Origin: Kordiimonas aestuarii
GTDB lineage: Bacteria; Pseudomonadota; Alphaproteobacteria; Sphingomonadales; Kordiimonadaceae
Assembly: GCF_025574465.1 (NCBI RefSeq)
Contig: NZ_JAOBPP010000018.1
Span: 62,001-126,000 of the forward strand
Direction: 5' to 3'
Length of the DNA stretch: 64,000 bases
Of this stretch, positions 25,197-34,726 are shown in pieces. The position numbers were made by a program, and so were the translations under genes. Each line of letters begins with the position of its first letter. Position 1 is the stretch's first letter. Under the pieces are notes generated by a model, which saw only the letters and a list, made by a program, of their open reading frames with translations, was not told the origin of the DNA and ran no database searches.

Positions 25197-26156
25197 CCTT
25201 TTGATACGCCCTACATCCTGTTGCAGGTCCTTCAGCATGGCCAGATTGAGGTTAATCGCCTCGGCAATACCGCCCATTGTCACATCCTGGCTCCGGTCAT
25301 CGCTGTCGGGCACCGCATTCCACCCCGCCATATGCACATCTGCAAAAAATGTCTGCTTTATCCAACGATTTTCCGGTTGGTAGTGTTGCATGATTTTGCG
25401 GCGGACGTCGATATCAAGCGGGTTGGCCTTGGCAACCCCGCCACTCATGCGAAGGCTTGTGATAAAATCAGTCATCTCATGGTCGTCCGTTCCTGCAAAG
25501 AGATAAGGACTTTCCCCAAGAATTTCTGCGAGGTCAGGGCTGATCTCGGGTGGGGCCACAGGTGTGTCCGGCAGGCCCACATCGCCCAGGTCCAGCGTCC
25601 GCCAGAAATCCTGTGACAGGCTTCGCTGTTCCAAAACAGGGGCCCATATCAACCGCACCCGCATGTTTGCAGCGCTAAAATGCTCAAGATATGCTTCCAG
25701 AACATCCCTGTATAGCCTGCGCCCGGCTGAGGCCAGATGCTGTTCTATATACGCGGCTAAACCGATACCGGTCATATACTGCCCGGCGGCCCAAGCTGCC
25801 ACAAGATGATCATCCTGCCGGTGAAAATAATATACAACACGGCAATCAAAGTGGCCTCTGGCGGTCGCCAATAAACCCGCCGCCCGCACGTGGCACAAAC
25901 CAGGCAAACTCAGCACAACGGCTTCTAAGTTTTCATGCTCCGCCTTGGTTTTAAGGGCGGAAAAAAACGCGGCAACATCCGCTCGCCGCTCCTCAGTAAT
26001 CAAAGATGGCAGCGACCCCGCACCCTTAGGTGGATCCACTGTCACCACGCCATAGCCTTGCCGGCGCAAGTGTGCAGCATTGTCTGCCAGCAGCGCCAGG
26101 ATGTGCCCGGTCTCCGCCTGAGGTTGCCCGATGTGAAGATATAGTCTGATTGCCAT
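25179..26156 (-). CDS. Uncharacterised protein, sulfotransferase-like start
   Basis: A 325-residue protein without signal peptide or membrane span. The opening RLYLHIGQPQAETGHILALLADNAAHLRRQGYGVVTVDP resembles the 'LHIG-x-x-K-T-G-T/S' P-loop start of a sulfotransferase-like family, but the Lys-Thr-Gly-Ser/Thr core is replaced by QAETG. PAPS binding is therefore doubtful. Later VVYYFHRQDDHLVAAW matches the usual '-RRQDxxxxS-' second motif only loosely. It ends the minus-strand run LacI-TBDR-halogenase-GH3 and may belong to it. It could be a degenerate or divergent transferase; I do not recognise a function. Confidence 0.6.
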   Translation of the reverse strand: MAIRLYLHIGQPQAETGHILALLADNAAHLRRQGYGVVTVDPPKGAGSLPSLITEERRADVAAFFSALKTKAEHENLEAVVLSLPGLCHVRAAGLLATARGHFDCRVVYYFHRQDDHLVAAWAAGQYMTGIGLAAYIEQHLASAGRRLYRDVLEAYLEHFSAANMRVRLIWAPVLEQRSLSQDFWRTLDLGDVGLPDTPVAPPEISPDLAEILGESPYLFAGTDDHEMTDFITSLRMSGGVAKANPLDIDVRRKIMQHYQPENRWIKQTFFADVHMAGWNAVPDSDDRSQDVTMGGIAEAINLNLAMLKDLQQDVGRIKRKMGLK

Positions 26157-26232
26157 TACCTGCTCCGCCAGCCTTTTGGGGCCTTTTGCGCACCATATAA
26201 CGCTGCTGTAGCCTGTCAGGCAATGACATTAT

Positions 26233-26257
26233 GGGTGCGGGACATATCCCCACACCC
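26233..26257 (-). terminator. Weak stem-loop after the GH3 gene
   Basis: On the minus strand GGGTGTGGGGA can pair with TCCCGCACCC (one bulge). There is no clear T-run, so it may only stabilise the 3' end. No other feature is visible in 26157-26263. Confidence 0.35.
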
Positions 26258-26263
26258 TGTTGT

Positions 26264-28816
26264 TTATTCAGCAGTGCAGGTGAAAGCCGCGCTGCCAGCC
26301 GGCAGCACGCGCACATGTGCGATATCAATCTGGGCGGCCCCTTCGCTTGCCAGCATGAAGGGTGTGGTAACCCGCGCCAAGTGGCTGGAATCCGCATCGA
26401 AGCAGGCAAGTTTGATCGCCACTTTTTGCCAGTCCTGTCCCACGAGCGCACGCAGGTGATCGGTCAGGCGCACACTGTCCACACACCCTGTCTCACACGC
26501 CATCTTTAGCATCACTTCACCCGACGGCACCGTATCCAGCTTGATCTCGAAGGAGAGAATGCCGCCTGTTTCGGCAAAGGGCGCGAGGTCAAGTGCCCCG
26601 CCGCCGTCAATGCTCATCTGCCCCGGCTTGCCGCCGGCCCATGTGATGGCCAGTGCGTCTTCCTGCACATCCTTGTCGGTTGTGCGGATGGTCATCTCAC
26701 CGTCCGTCAGCTTGGCATAAGGGCCAGAGACAATCTGCGGCGTGCCATCGGTGGCGATATAGACCCGCCAGGGTTCAAGCGCGCGACCGTGATAAAGCGC
26801 AAGCTCAGCCCGCATGCCCTTTTGCACGCCCTCGACATCTTCAGGCAATACGCCCGGCCCCTCGTCACCCGAGGCATAGTCAAGCCCGTAGCCCAACGGG
26901 AACAAGGGGTCATAGCCCTGATGATGCGGGTTCAGCACATCCTGCATGGGTGTTTTGGGCCATGAGAACGACAGCCTGCCGGTGAAATCATGGCGCGGTG
27001 TGCCATGTGCATCCGCGACCAGCACATCCGCGATACCTTCGCCTTCGCTGCCAGGCAACCACGCGGCCACAAAGGCGTCCGACGCATTGATCTCCGGGTT
27101 CGTCCACATTGGACGCCCGGACAGGAACACGCTGACCACAGGCAACCCGCGCGCTTTCAGACGCTTCAGCATCTCAAGGTCACGCTTGGCACCCGGGTCA
27201 TACTCAAGGCTGTCAAGGTCGCCCTGAAACTCCGCATAGGGTTCTTCACCAAACACCGCGATGGCGATGTCCGCGTCCACATCCAAGGCACCTTCGGGAT
27301 CAAGGATCACCTTGCCGCCCACGGCCTGGACCGCGGCGCGCACACCGTCATAAACGGACTGCCCGCCCGGGAAGTCGCTATTCTGGTTGCCCGTGCCCTG
27401 CCAGCTTATGGTCCAGCCGCCTGCCTGTTTGCCGATGTTATCGGCGCCGTCACCGACCATCAGCACAGTCATGTCAGGGCGGATGGGCAAAACACCCGCA
27501 GCGTTTTTAAGGAGCACCAGCGACTGCCGGACAGCCTGCCGGGCGACGTCACGGTGCGCGGCGCTGCCGATCACCCCGTCTTCCCCCGCAAGGCCGCGTT
27601 CTGACGGCTTGGATTTGTCGAAGAGGCCCGAGCGCAGTTTCATGCGCAGGATACGGCGCACCGCTTCATCCAGGCGGGCCATCGTAATCTCTCCCGACTT
27701 CACTTGCGCGAGGGTGTTGTCATATAGCCCCCGCCAGTCCTGCGGCACCATCAGGATATCAACACCGGCATTGAACGAACGGGCGCAGGAAACATTGGTG
27801 CAGCCCTTGACCTGACCATGCGCGTTCCAGTCACTGACCACCGGGCCATCAAAGCCCATCTGGCCCTTCAGCACATCGGTGATGAGATATTTGCTGCCAT
27901 GCACCTTTTTGCCGTTCCAGCTGGAGAAGCTGGTCATCGCCGTCTGTACACCCGCCTCAAGCGCGGTGATATATCCCGCCGCATGAATATCGCGCAGCTC
28001 TGCTTCGCTGACGCGGGTATCGCCCTGGTCGTCACCGCCTTCCGTGCCGCCGTCGCCAACAAAATGTTTGGCCGTCGCGATGACATGGTCACCGTCAAGG
28101 AAGTGTGCCGTGCCCGGCACACCCTGAAGACCGTACACCACCTCGCCTGCATAGGAGCGTACCAAAGCCGGGTCTTCCGAATAACTTTCATAAGTCCGGC
28201 CCCAACGGTCGTTTTGCACAACGGCAAGCGTGGGCGCGAAGGTCCAGTCAATACCGGTCACACGCATTTCCCGCGCCGTGATCTCGCCAATCCTGCGCAT
28301 CAGCGCCGGATCATGCATGGCGCCAAGGCCAATGTTGTGCGGGAATATGGTCGCGCCGATAACATTGTTATGGCCATGCACCGCGTCGCTGCCCCACAGG
28401 ATGGGGATCGCGAGGCCCCCGTCCGATGTATCCATCGAGGCGTCATAAAACGCATCCGCCATCGCCAGCCATTCCGCTGGTGTGGCATGTTTGTTTCGGT
28501 TAGGTAACGACCCGCCGCCATTCAGGATGGAACCGATGTGATAGGCCTTCACTTCTTCCGGGGTAATATACTGTATCTCAGGCTGGATCACCTGCCCGAC
28601 CTTTTCCTCAACACTCATCCGGGCGATGAGGTCATCAATGCGCGCTTCCATGCCCTTGTCTTGCCTGACCGGGCTTGCAATATGTGGCCATGTGACTGCC
28701 TCGCCCTGAGGTGCCGTGCCGTCATCCCCACAAGCGACAAGCGCGAAGGTGGCCACTGCCACCATGGTTTTCAGTGCCCTGCCTGCCGCACGATTGTTTT
28801 GCAAAGAGACCTTCAC
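26264..28816 (-). CDS. Glycoside hydrolase family 3 lipoprotein (ExoP-like exo-beta-glucanase/beta-glucosidase)
   Basis: An 850-residue enzyme that releases glucose from beta-glucans or gluco-oligosaccharides. The lipobox LVAC (Cys29) marks an envelope lipoprotein. The N-terminal GH3 barrel (VEEKVGQVIQPE ... KHFVGDGGTEGGDDQGDT) carries the nucleophile Asp in GPVVSDWNAHG. The second alpha/beta domain follows (VLMVGDGADNIGKQAGGWTISWQG; LPVVSVFLSGRPM). The last about 200 residues form an extra beta-rich domain like that of the marine ExoP glucanases. It lies 40 bp downstream of the halogenase-like gene on the same strand, behind a TBDR and LacI regulator, so it is probably the periplasmic enzyme of this glycan locus. 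The beta-linkage preference is not readable. Confidence 0.92.
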   Translation of the reverse strand: MKVSLQNNRAAGRALKTMVAVATFALVACGDDGTAPQGEAVTWPHIASPVRQDKGMEARIDDLIARMSVEEKVGQVIQPEIQYITPEEVKAYHIGSILNGGGSLPNRNKHATPAEWLAMADAFYDASMDTSDGGLAIPILWGSDAVHGHNNVIGATIFPHNIGLGAMHDPALMRRIGEITAREMRVTGIDWTFAPTLAVVQNDRWGRTYESYSEDPALVRSYAGEVVYGLQGVPGTAHFLDGDHVIATAKHFVGDGGTEGGDDQGDTRVSEAELRDIHAAGYITALEAGVQTAMTSFSSWNGKKVHGSKYLITDVLKGQMGFDGPVVSDWNAHGQVKGCTNVSCARSFNAGVDILMVPQDWRGLYDNTLAQVKSGEITMARLDEAVRRILRMKLRSGLFDKSKPSERGLAGEDGVIGSAAHRDVARQAVRQSLVLLKNAAGVLPIRPDMTVLMVGDGADNIGKQAGGWTISWQGTGNQNSDFPGGQSVYDGVRAAVQAVGGKVILDPEGALDVDADIAIAVFGEEPYAEFQGDLDSLEYDPGAKRDLEMLKRLKARGLPVVSVFLSGRPMWTNPEINASDAFVAAWLPGSEGEGIADVLVADAHGTPRHDFTGRLSFSWPKTPMQDVLNPHHQGYDPLFPLGYGLDYASGDEGPGVLPEDVEGVQKGMRAELALYHGRALEPWRVYIATDGTPQIVSGPYAKLTDGEMTIRTTDKDVQEDALAITWAGGKPGQMSIDGGGALDLAPFAETGGILSFEIKLDTVPSGEVMLKMACETGCVDSVRLTDHLRALVGQDWQKVAIKLACFDADSSHLARVTTPFMLASEGAAQIDIAHVRVLPAGSAAFTCTAE

Positions 28817-28856
28817 ATCTGTTCCTTTCAGTTCTTATAGGTGCTGGGCAGTGGCC

Positions 28857-30371
28857 CTAGGCGACACGTCTCGCGCGTGTCAGAAGGTGGGAGATCAACT
28901 CGTCATGCGCCGGCAGCCCCTCCGCAGCCTGCCGGATACGGTGCCTGGCACTTTCAAGTCGTTCGCGAATGCTGGTGATATCGTGGGCATCGACCAAGGG
29001 GTCATAACCTTCCGGCACAACAGCCTGGCCTAGGAAAACCGCGATCCAGCTGGTGCTGGTAAAAAGGTCATAGGCCCTTGGCGGAATACGCCCATATGCC
29101 CTGAAAAGCGCAATACGGCGCTGCAAGGTTTCCGGTATACTCATGGTGCGGCAATAGTTCCAGAAATCGCTGTCCGTTCGTTCCGTGGCAAAATAATGCA
29201 GAATGAGAAAATCACGCACTTCCTCAAATTCGACCCGCGCCAGGCGGTTATATTCAGCCGTGTTCGCAACCTTGAAGTCGTGGCCCGGGAAAAAATCCAG
29301 AAGTTTGGTGATGCCCGCCTGAATAAGATGAATGCTGGTGCTTTCCAACGGTTCCATGAAGCCGCTTGAAAGCCCGAGCGCGAGACAGTTCTTGTCCCAG
29401 AATTTTCGCCGCACACCGGTCCGGAAGCGCAGGAAATTGGGTTCCGCCAATGCTTCACCATCGAGGTTACCCATAAGATGCGCCAGCGCTTCATCGTCGC
29501 TCATGTGCTGGCTGGCGTAAACAACGCCATTCCCGGTGCGATGCTGCAGCGGAATACGCCACCGCCAGCCTGCCCTGTGCGCGACGGAACGTGTGTAGGG
29601 GTTCGTCTTGCCCATGCGCGCACAGGGCACGGCTACGGCGCGGTCACACGGCAACCAGCGGGTCCAGTCGTCGTATCCCGCGCCTAGCGCCTCTTCGATC
29701 AACAGGCCGCGAAAGCCCGAGCAGTCGATGAAAAAGTCTGCTTCAAGCGTGCGGCCACCTTCAAGCGTTACCGCCTCGATAAAACCATCACTGCCCCGCA
29801 ACTTTACTGCTTCTACGCGGCCTTCAATGCGCGTCACCCGCCGTGCTTCGGCATAGCGTCGTAGGTAGGCGGCGTACAGGCCGGCATCAAAATGAAACGC
29901 GGAGCCAAAAGCCGACAGTACCGAGCTTGCATCTCCGCTTGGCATGCCGCACCGGCCACGTTTTGCCGCCTGGGCACAGATGCTGAATTCATCAAGCGGC
30001 GGCACCGTGCCTTCGCTTGCCAGCTTCAGCCAGTAATGATGCAGATATCGAGCATCCGGGCTGGCACCATAAAGGCCAAACGGATGGAAATAACTGTGCC
30101 CTTCGCGGGTCCAGTTCTCGAACTCGATGCCCAGTTTATAGGTGGCTTTTGTCTGTTCCATAAACTCGGCTTCGTCAATGCCGAGGATCTGGTTAAAAGA
30201 CCGGATCGGGGGAATGGTCGCTTCCCCGACACCCACGGTACCGATGGCATCGGATTCCACCAGGGTAATCTCTACCCTGTGCGCCAGCATCCGCGAAAGC
30301 GCCGCCGCCGCCATCCAGCCAGCGGTGCCGCCGCCCACGATCAGAATTTTATGAGGTAGTTGATCAGCCAT
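28857..30371 (-). CDS. Tryptophan-halogenase-family flavoprotein
   Basis: A 504-residue FAD enzyme. The GxGxxG nucleotide site (KILIVGGGTAGWMAAAAL), the WxWxIP motif that marks flavin-dependent halogenases (AGWRWRIPL), the lysine in ATYKLGIEFENW (Lys79, the position of the catalytic Lys in PrnA/RebH as I recall it) and the EPLEST segment (Glu343-Ser344) are all present, so it looks catalytically intact. It nevertheless sits between a TBDR and a GH3 glucanase. Members of this family are often found in proteobacterial sugar loci, where their role is unexplained. It has no signal peptide. A strong terminator separates it from the TBDR upstream. Halogenation of a free aromatic is possible, but context argues for an accessory role in glycan use. 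Confidence 0.9.
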   Translation of the reverse strand: MADQLPHKILIVGGGTAGWMAAAALSRMLAHRVEITLVESDAIGTVGVGEATIPPIRSFNQILGIDEAEFMEQTKATYKLGIEFENWTREGHSYFHPFGLYGASPDARYLHHYWLKLASEGTVPPLDEFSICAQAAKRGRCGMPSGDASSVLSAFGSAFHFDAGLYAAYLRRYAEARRVTRIEGRVEAVKLRGSDGFIEAVTLEGGRTLEADFFIDCSGFRGLLIEEALGAGYDDWTRWLPCDRAVAVPCARMGKTNPYTRSVAHRAGWRWRIPLQHRTGNGVVYASQHMSDDEALAHLMGNLDGEALAEPNFLRFRTGVRRKFWDKNCLALGLSSGFMEPLESTSIHLIQAGITKLLDFFPGHDFKVANTAEYNRLARVEFEEVRDFLILHYFATERTDSDFWNYCRTMSIPETLQRRIALFRAYGRIPPRAYDLFTSTSWIAVFLGQAVVPEGYDPLVDAHDITSIRERLESARHRIRQAAEGLPAHDELISHLLTRARRVA

Positions 30372-30404
30372 CGCCCGTTACCAGCCTTCACTACACCGCG
30401 TGCT

Positions 30405-30446
30405 AAAAAATGTGGTGTGGCACCAGGGAGAACCGGCCACACCACA
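30405..30446 (-). terminator. Strong intrinsic terminator between TBDR and halogenase genes
   Basis: On the minus strand TGTGGTGTGGC pairs perfectly with GCCACACCACA (11 bp, 14-nt loop) and six T follow (30405-30410). It should stop most TBDR transcripts before the halogenase-GH3 genes. Confidence 0.9.
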
Positions 30447-30461
30447 AGGCCCCAATGGAGG

Positions 30462-33425
30462 CTAGAAGCGGAAACGCCCGCCCAGGAGAATACGGCGCGG
30501 CCCGGAGTTATACCGGAACGGCAGGTTCTCAAATTGCAGATACTCGCTCTGCGCTTCCTTGGTGATATTTACCACCTCGCCCGTCAGGTCGAAGTTTTCG
30601 GTAACATGCACCACCACCTGCGCATCCAGTTGGCCATAAGGGCGGATCCAGCGACCGAGCGTCCGGGTAGTATCCCCGTCGTTGAAGCCGAAGTTGCCGT
30701 TATAGCGCTTGCTGCGCCAGGTGTAGGAGAGGCGGGCCTCAAAGAGATTGTCCTGATAATAGACCTGCGCGTTGGCGGAGTGTTTGGAAACACCCGGGAT
30801 CGGCAGCCCTTCATCAAAGTCGTTGAAGCTGGAGCTTGTGCTGTCCGAGAAGGTATAGTTGGCGATAAAGCCACCACCCCACGCAAAAGCATATTGCCCA
30901 GACAGCTCAAACCCGCGAATGCGTCCGCCGTCACCGTTTTCTGGCAACTGCACCGGCCCAACGCGCCCACCGGCCTGGTCGTTGACAAATACCGGCACCG
31001 TATTGGTAACAATAAAGCTGTCTACTTCCTTCCAGAAACCCGTAACAGACACCAGCCCTTCAGCACCGATATAATATTCGTAGCCAAGGTCAAACTGGCT
31101 GGCGCGGAATGGGTCCAGTTCCGGGTTGCCCGAGCTACCGTTGGTGAACTCGAACAGGTTGGTATCTGGATTCCGGTTGAAGAAAGTCTCAAACCCGCGA
31201 CCAAGATCAAACAGACGCTGGCGAGAGACAACCCGTGCCGCAGACGCCCGAACCTTCTGGTTTTCATCCACATTCAGCACCACGTTCGCGCTTGGCAGGA
31301 TATCGGTGTAGGAGCGCGAGGTACGGATCGTGTCCGCGTCACGCAGGACCCCATTCCAGCTGTCCGTGCCCCAGTAGGTTGGGTCAGCGCCTGCCGGTGT
31401 ACCCTGGTCGACCGTCAGGTCTGTACGCACAAGACGCACACCCACATTGACATGATAGGTGTCAGCATCATCGCCCACATCGGCCATCAAGTAACCGGAA
31501 GTGGTTTTCTCCTTCACGTTGAAGGAATTGAGCGGATCAACGAACCGCGAAAACGGCGTATCCGGGTAAAGCGACTGTATCCAGTCAAGCCCCTCCACCA
31601 TCTGACCGCGATCCTGCGCCAACAAGGTGTCCGTGCCGCCGTTGCCCGAGCCCCAGAACCCTTCAATGGTCTCTACCCGGTCCGGGTTGGAGGTGAAGGT
31701 TTCAAATGGGGTAATGAGGGGCGGGCTGTTACCAAACCTGTTGTCACAGCCATTTGGAATGCCCGGTGTACCCGCTGGCAGTTCACATGACTTGAAGCCT
31801 ATAGCACCGTCCTGAAAGTAACCGTACGGCGTCCAGTTCTGGCCAAAATCTGTCCCGTCCAGTTCACCCTTACTGCTGTAATCAGCCAGATAGAGCGCCT
31901 GTTCAAACTTGATGTCGCGTGCGGCATAACGCACACCTGCGCTCAGAGTAACGTTACCGCTTGAGATAAACCCGGGGTCATATTCCACGTCGCCGCGAAC
32001 GGAGTAGTTTTCAAGGTCGGCGGCGTTATCAAACAACCAGTGCGACTTGAAGAAACCGTAAGCCGGGTTCGAGAACAGGTCCGGCACGTCGACAAGCGTG
32101 AAGGACGGCAAGGTGCCATCGCCATTGTCGTAGGTATAACGGAAATTTGCCGGTGCATCAGGATTGGCGGGCTGATGGCTGAAGCCTGTTGGGCTCGATG
32201 CATCGGCGGTCGGCACACTGTACTGCGTGTACCTCACGTCATTGTTGGCATTGAGGCTTGTCATGCTTGATTTGGCATAAGCGCCCTTGATGCTGCCGCG
32301 CAGACGACCCCCATCGTCAAAATCCATCCCAAGCTGGAAGTTATCCGCCTTGGTTTTTGTGGTTTGCACAAAGGAGATGACCTCGGCCGAATTAGCAATG
32401 AAGGTACCCTGCTCGAGCACGTTATTCGCACCAATGACAATGTCATAGTTCGGGTCGAGCCCCGGGCTTTCAAGGTTCATCGGGAACTTCGCCGAAGCTT
32501 CCTGCGTGGCGATGGTCAGGTCTGAGTGGAACCAGTTGGCCTCAATCTTAACAGCGTCGCTCACGCGGGCTTCGGCACCAAGGCTGAAGCCCCAGCGTTC
32601 ACGCTCTTCATCCCGGTCGGTGACATAACGATATTCCGGGGCGTAATAGTCCCCCACCGTATCTGCATCACCGCGGTTACTGAACACCCAGTTACCCCGG
32701 TTATCGCCGCCCAGCACATCAGTATGCAGGTTCTGTTTATCATAGGAAGCTGTCGCGATCAGGCCGAACCGGTCCGCATTGTTGTAGCCGATAGCCACTG
32801 CGCCCGTAGGTTCCCAACCATCAATGTCGGAGCCCTTGTTCATGCGGGCGTTGCCTGCAACCGTCAGGCCTTCTTCCATTTGAAGCGGGCTTCTGGTCTT
32901 CAGGTTAATGATGCCGCCAAGGCCACCCTCCACCAGGGACGCGTTGGGGCTTTTGTAGACGTCAACACCGCCCACAAGCTCCGCCGGGATACCCTCAAGC
33001 GAATCCTGCTTGCGGTCACCACCTTCACCAAGGCGGTAAACTTCAAGGCCCGTCAGGAAAACTTCGCCGTTCAGCACGGTGACGTTCTGGTCCAGCCCGC
33101 GGATACGCACCGTGGTGCCCTGGCCGTTTTCACGGTCGATCTGTACGCCGGAAAGACGCTGCAGTGATTCCGCGATATTCTGATCCGGGAACTTGCCGAT
33201 ATCCTCGGCGGTCACGGATTCCAGAATAAGGTTTGAATTACGTTTGTTCGACAGCGCATCCGCGAGCGAAGCCCGGAAGCCCGTCACAACAATCTCTTCA
33301 AACTCTTCCGCTTCGGTTGCCTGTTCTTGCTGCGCAATAGCGCCGTTTGCACACATCAACGCTCCCATAGAGGTCGCTGCAAGCAGTGCCATACGCCGCC
33401 CGGTCTGTAGATTGCATAAACTCAT
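30462..33425 (-). CDS. TonB-dependent receptor of the glycan (TonB-Xanth-Caul) type
   Basis: A 987-residue receptor. I set the start at 33425 (MSLCNLQTGRRMALLAATSMGALM...), because GGGGAGG lies 7-10 bp before it and a normal signal peptide then results; an upstream in-frame ATG at 33503 would add 26 residues that look like leader DNA. The plug opens with EEIVVTGFRASLADALSNKRNSNLILESVTAEDIGKFPDQNIAESLQRLSGVQI, the pattern of the large Xanthomonas/Caulobacter carbohydrate receptor family. The C-terminus is GGRFRF. Two palindromes lie 110-180 bp upstream. With LacI, GH3 and the halogenase-like protein it forms a glycan-use locus. Confidence 0.93.
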   Translation of the reverse strand: MSLCNLQTGRRMALLAATSMGALMCANGAIAQQEQATEAEEFEEIVVTGFRASLADALSNKRNSNLILESVTAEDIGKFPDQNIAESLQRLSGVQIDRENGQGTTVRIRGLDQNVTVLNGEVFLTGLEVYRLGEGGDRKQDSLEGIPAELVGGVDVYKSPNASLVEGGLGGIINLKTRSPLQMEEGLTVAGNARMNKGSDIDGWEPTGAVAIGYNNADRFGLIATASYDKQNLHTDVLGGDNRGNWVFSNRGDADTVGDYYAPEYRYVTDRDEERERWGFSLGAEARVSDAVKIEANWFHSDLTIATQEASAKFPMNLESPGLDPNYDIVIGANNVLEQGTFIANSAEVISFVQTTKTKADNFQLGMDFDDGGRLRGSIKGAYAKSSMTSLNANNDVRYTQYSVPTADASSPTGFSHQPANPDAPANFRYTYDNGDGTLPSFTLVDVPDLFSNPAYGFFKSHWLFDNAADLENYSVRGDVEYDPGFISSGNVTLSAGVRYAARDIKFEQALYLADYSSKGELDGTDFGQNWTPYGYFQDGAIGFKSCELPAGTPGIPNGCDNRFGNSPPLITPFETFTSNPDRVETIEGFWGSGNGGTDTLLAQDRGQMVEGLDWIQSLYPDTPFSRFVDPLNSFNVKEKTTSGYLMADVGDDADTYHVNVGVRLVRTDLTVDQGTPAGADPTYWGTDSWNGVLRDADTIRTSRSYTDILPSANVVLNVDENQKVRASAARVVSRQRLFDLGRGFETFFNRNPDTNLFEFTNGSSGNPELDPFRASQFDLGYEYYIGAEGLVSVTGFWKEVDSFIVTNTVPVFVNDQAGGRVGPVQLPENGDGGRIRGFELSGQYAFAWGGGFIANYTFSDSTSSSFNDFDEGLPIPGVSKHSANAQVYYQDNLFEARLSYTWRSKRYNGNFGFNDGDTTRTLGRWIRPYGQLDAQVVVHVTENFDLTGEVVNITKEAQSEYLQFENLPFRYNSGPRRILLGGRFRF

Positions 33426-33536
33426 GTCATTTCCTCCCCGAATGGTGGCAGCGTTTCCAGAAGTATGCCCGACCGCATTACTTCCCTGCCAGCTTCTTCC
33501 CAAAATTCAGTGTACCGCGCTGCCTTCCTTCCAATT

Positions 33537-33550
33537 TGACAGCGCTGTCA
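33537..33550. promoter_or_regulatory. LacI-type palindrome upstream of the glycan TBDR (site A)
   Basis: TGACAGCGCTGTCA is a perfect 14-bp palindrome with AGCGCT centre, 112 bp before the TBDR start. It shares the TG..A.CGCT..CA frame with 33594-33607 and 34727-34740. Confidence 0.6.
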
Positions 33551-33593
33551 GTAATTTTGGTATTACAAATAAATGACCTTGTCCAACATTTTC

Positions 33594-33607
33594 TGGAAGC
33601 GCTTCCA
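33594..33607. promoter_or_regulatory. LacI-type palindrome upstream of the glycan TBDR (site B)
   Basis: TGGAAGCGCTTCCA is a perfect 14-bp palindrome of the LacI/GalR type, centred 57 bp from site A, in the gap between the LacI stop and the TBDR start. Confidence 0.75.
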
Positions 33608-33671
33608 TATTCTATTTCAGAAAAGCCACAAACCCCTTTGCACTCAAGGGTTTCACACAAACAATCTATTT

Positions 33672-34697
33672 TCAGTTCTTGGGGCCGGTTGAGGCGCGCT
33701 TGATGAACTCAACATCCAGAAAAGCGGGCTCATTGACGTCCGAGTCTCCGCCGCGCAGCATATCCATCAGTCGCCCGACAGCCGTCACGGCCATATCCTC
33801 AACGGGCTGGCGAATGGTCGTCAGCGCAGGCGACACAGCTGACGCGAGCGGAATATCGTCAAAGCCAGCAACCGAAAGGTCCTCCGGCACATGAAGGCCC
33901 ATCCCGTCAGCCACCACAATGGTCGCTGCGGCCATGTCATCGTTCGACGCAAAAATCGCGCTTGGTTTTTTCTCGTGCGACAGGATTTGTGCTGCAGCGT
34001 CAAGCCCGCTTGAGAACTGATAGGTGCCTTGGGCGATCCAGTCCTCCACCACGCGGAGACCCGCGTCCCTCATGGCATCGCGGAAGGCACGCAGGCGGGC
34101 GCGCGCGTCCGCGTGCTCTATATCGCCAATGATAAACCCAATATCCTTGTGGCCCAGGCTGATCAGGTGCTCCGTCATCTGACGCGCGGCATGATAGTCA
34201 TCAATCTTTACCGACGCCATGCCGGGAAAGCCTTCGCTCGGCGATATGCGCACTGCCGGAATTCCTTTTCTGGCGAGCGCTGCGAGGATGATTTTATTGT
34301 CGCATACGGGCGGGGTGAGCAGCACACCGGATGGCCTAAGTTTGCTCAGAAACTGATCGATCTGATCAAGGGTCGTGCTGCGATCAAACAACTCCACCAC
34401 CACGTGATAACCCTCCTCCCGGCACTTCTGCATCGCGCCGCGCTGCATACCGGAAAGATAATCCCCGCGCGGATCATCAAACAACAGACCGATCAGATAG
34501 GATTTGTCGCCCGCAAGGCTGCGGGCGTAAAGATTGGGCTGATAATCAAGTTTTGCAACAGCGCGCTCGACCGCCTTTTTTTTGTCCTCACGGACATATT
34601 TTTCGCCGTTCAACACGCGTGACACGGTGGTCACAGACACACCGGCGACGCGCGCGACGTCGGCAATGGTTGTCTTTGGGTTCCTGCCCTCTGCCAC
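33672..34697 (-). CDS. LacI-family transcriptional regulator of the glycan locus
   Basis: A 341-residue regulator. Helix-turn-helix and hinge (TIADVARVAGVSVTTVSRVLNGEKYVREDKKKAVERAVAKLDYQPNLYARSL), then the sugar-binding core with VAGFDDIPLASAVSPALTTIRQP near the end. It lies upstream of, and in the same direction as, the TBDR. Palindromes with the TGNNARCGCTNNCA pattern lie in front of both genes, so it likely controls itself and the receptor. The effector is unknown, probably a glucan breakdown product. Confidence 0.92.
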   Translation of the reverse strand: MAEGRNPKTTIADVARVAGVSVTTVSRVLNGEKYVREDKKKAVERAVAKLDYQPNLYARSLAGDKSYLIGLLFDDPRGDYLSGMQRGAMQKCREEGYHVVVELFDRSTTLDQIDQFLSKLRPSGVLLTPPVCDNKIILAALARKGIPAVRISPSEGFPGMASVKIDDYHAARQMTEHLISLGHKDIGFIIGDIEHADARARLRAFRDAMRDAGLRVVEDWIAQGTYQFSSGLDAAAQILSHEKKPSAIFASNDDMAAATIVVADGMGLHVPEDLSVAGFDDIPLASAVSPALTTIRQPVEDMAVTAVGRLMDMLRGGDSDVNEPAFLDVEFIKRASTGPKN

Positions 34698-34726
34698 TTG
34701 GTCTACACCTCACCTTTGCTGCGACC

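Noticed and set aside
30360-31790. 476-codon plus-strand open frame across the glycan TBDR
   Set aside because: It opposes a clear TBDR barrel and shows no family motif or ribosome site.
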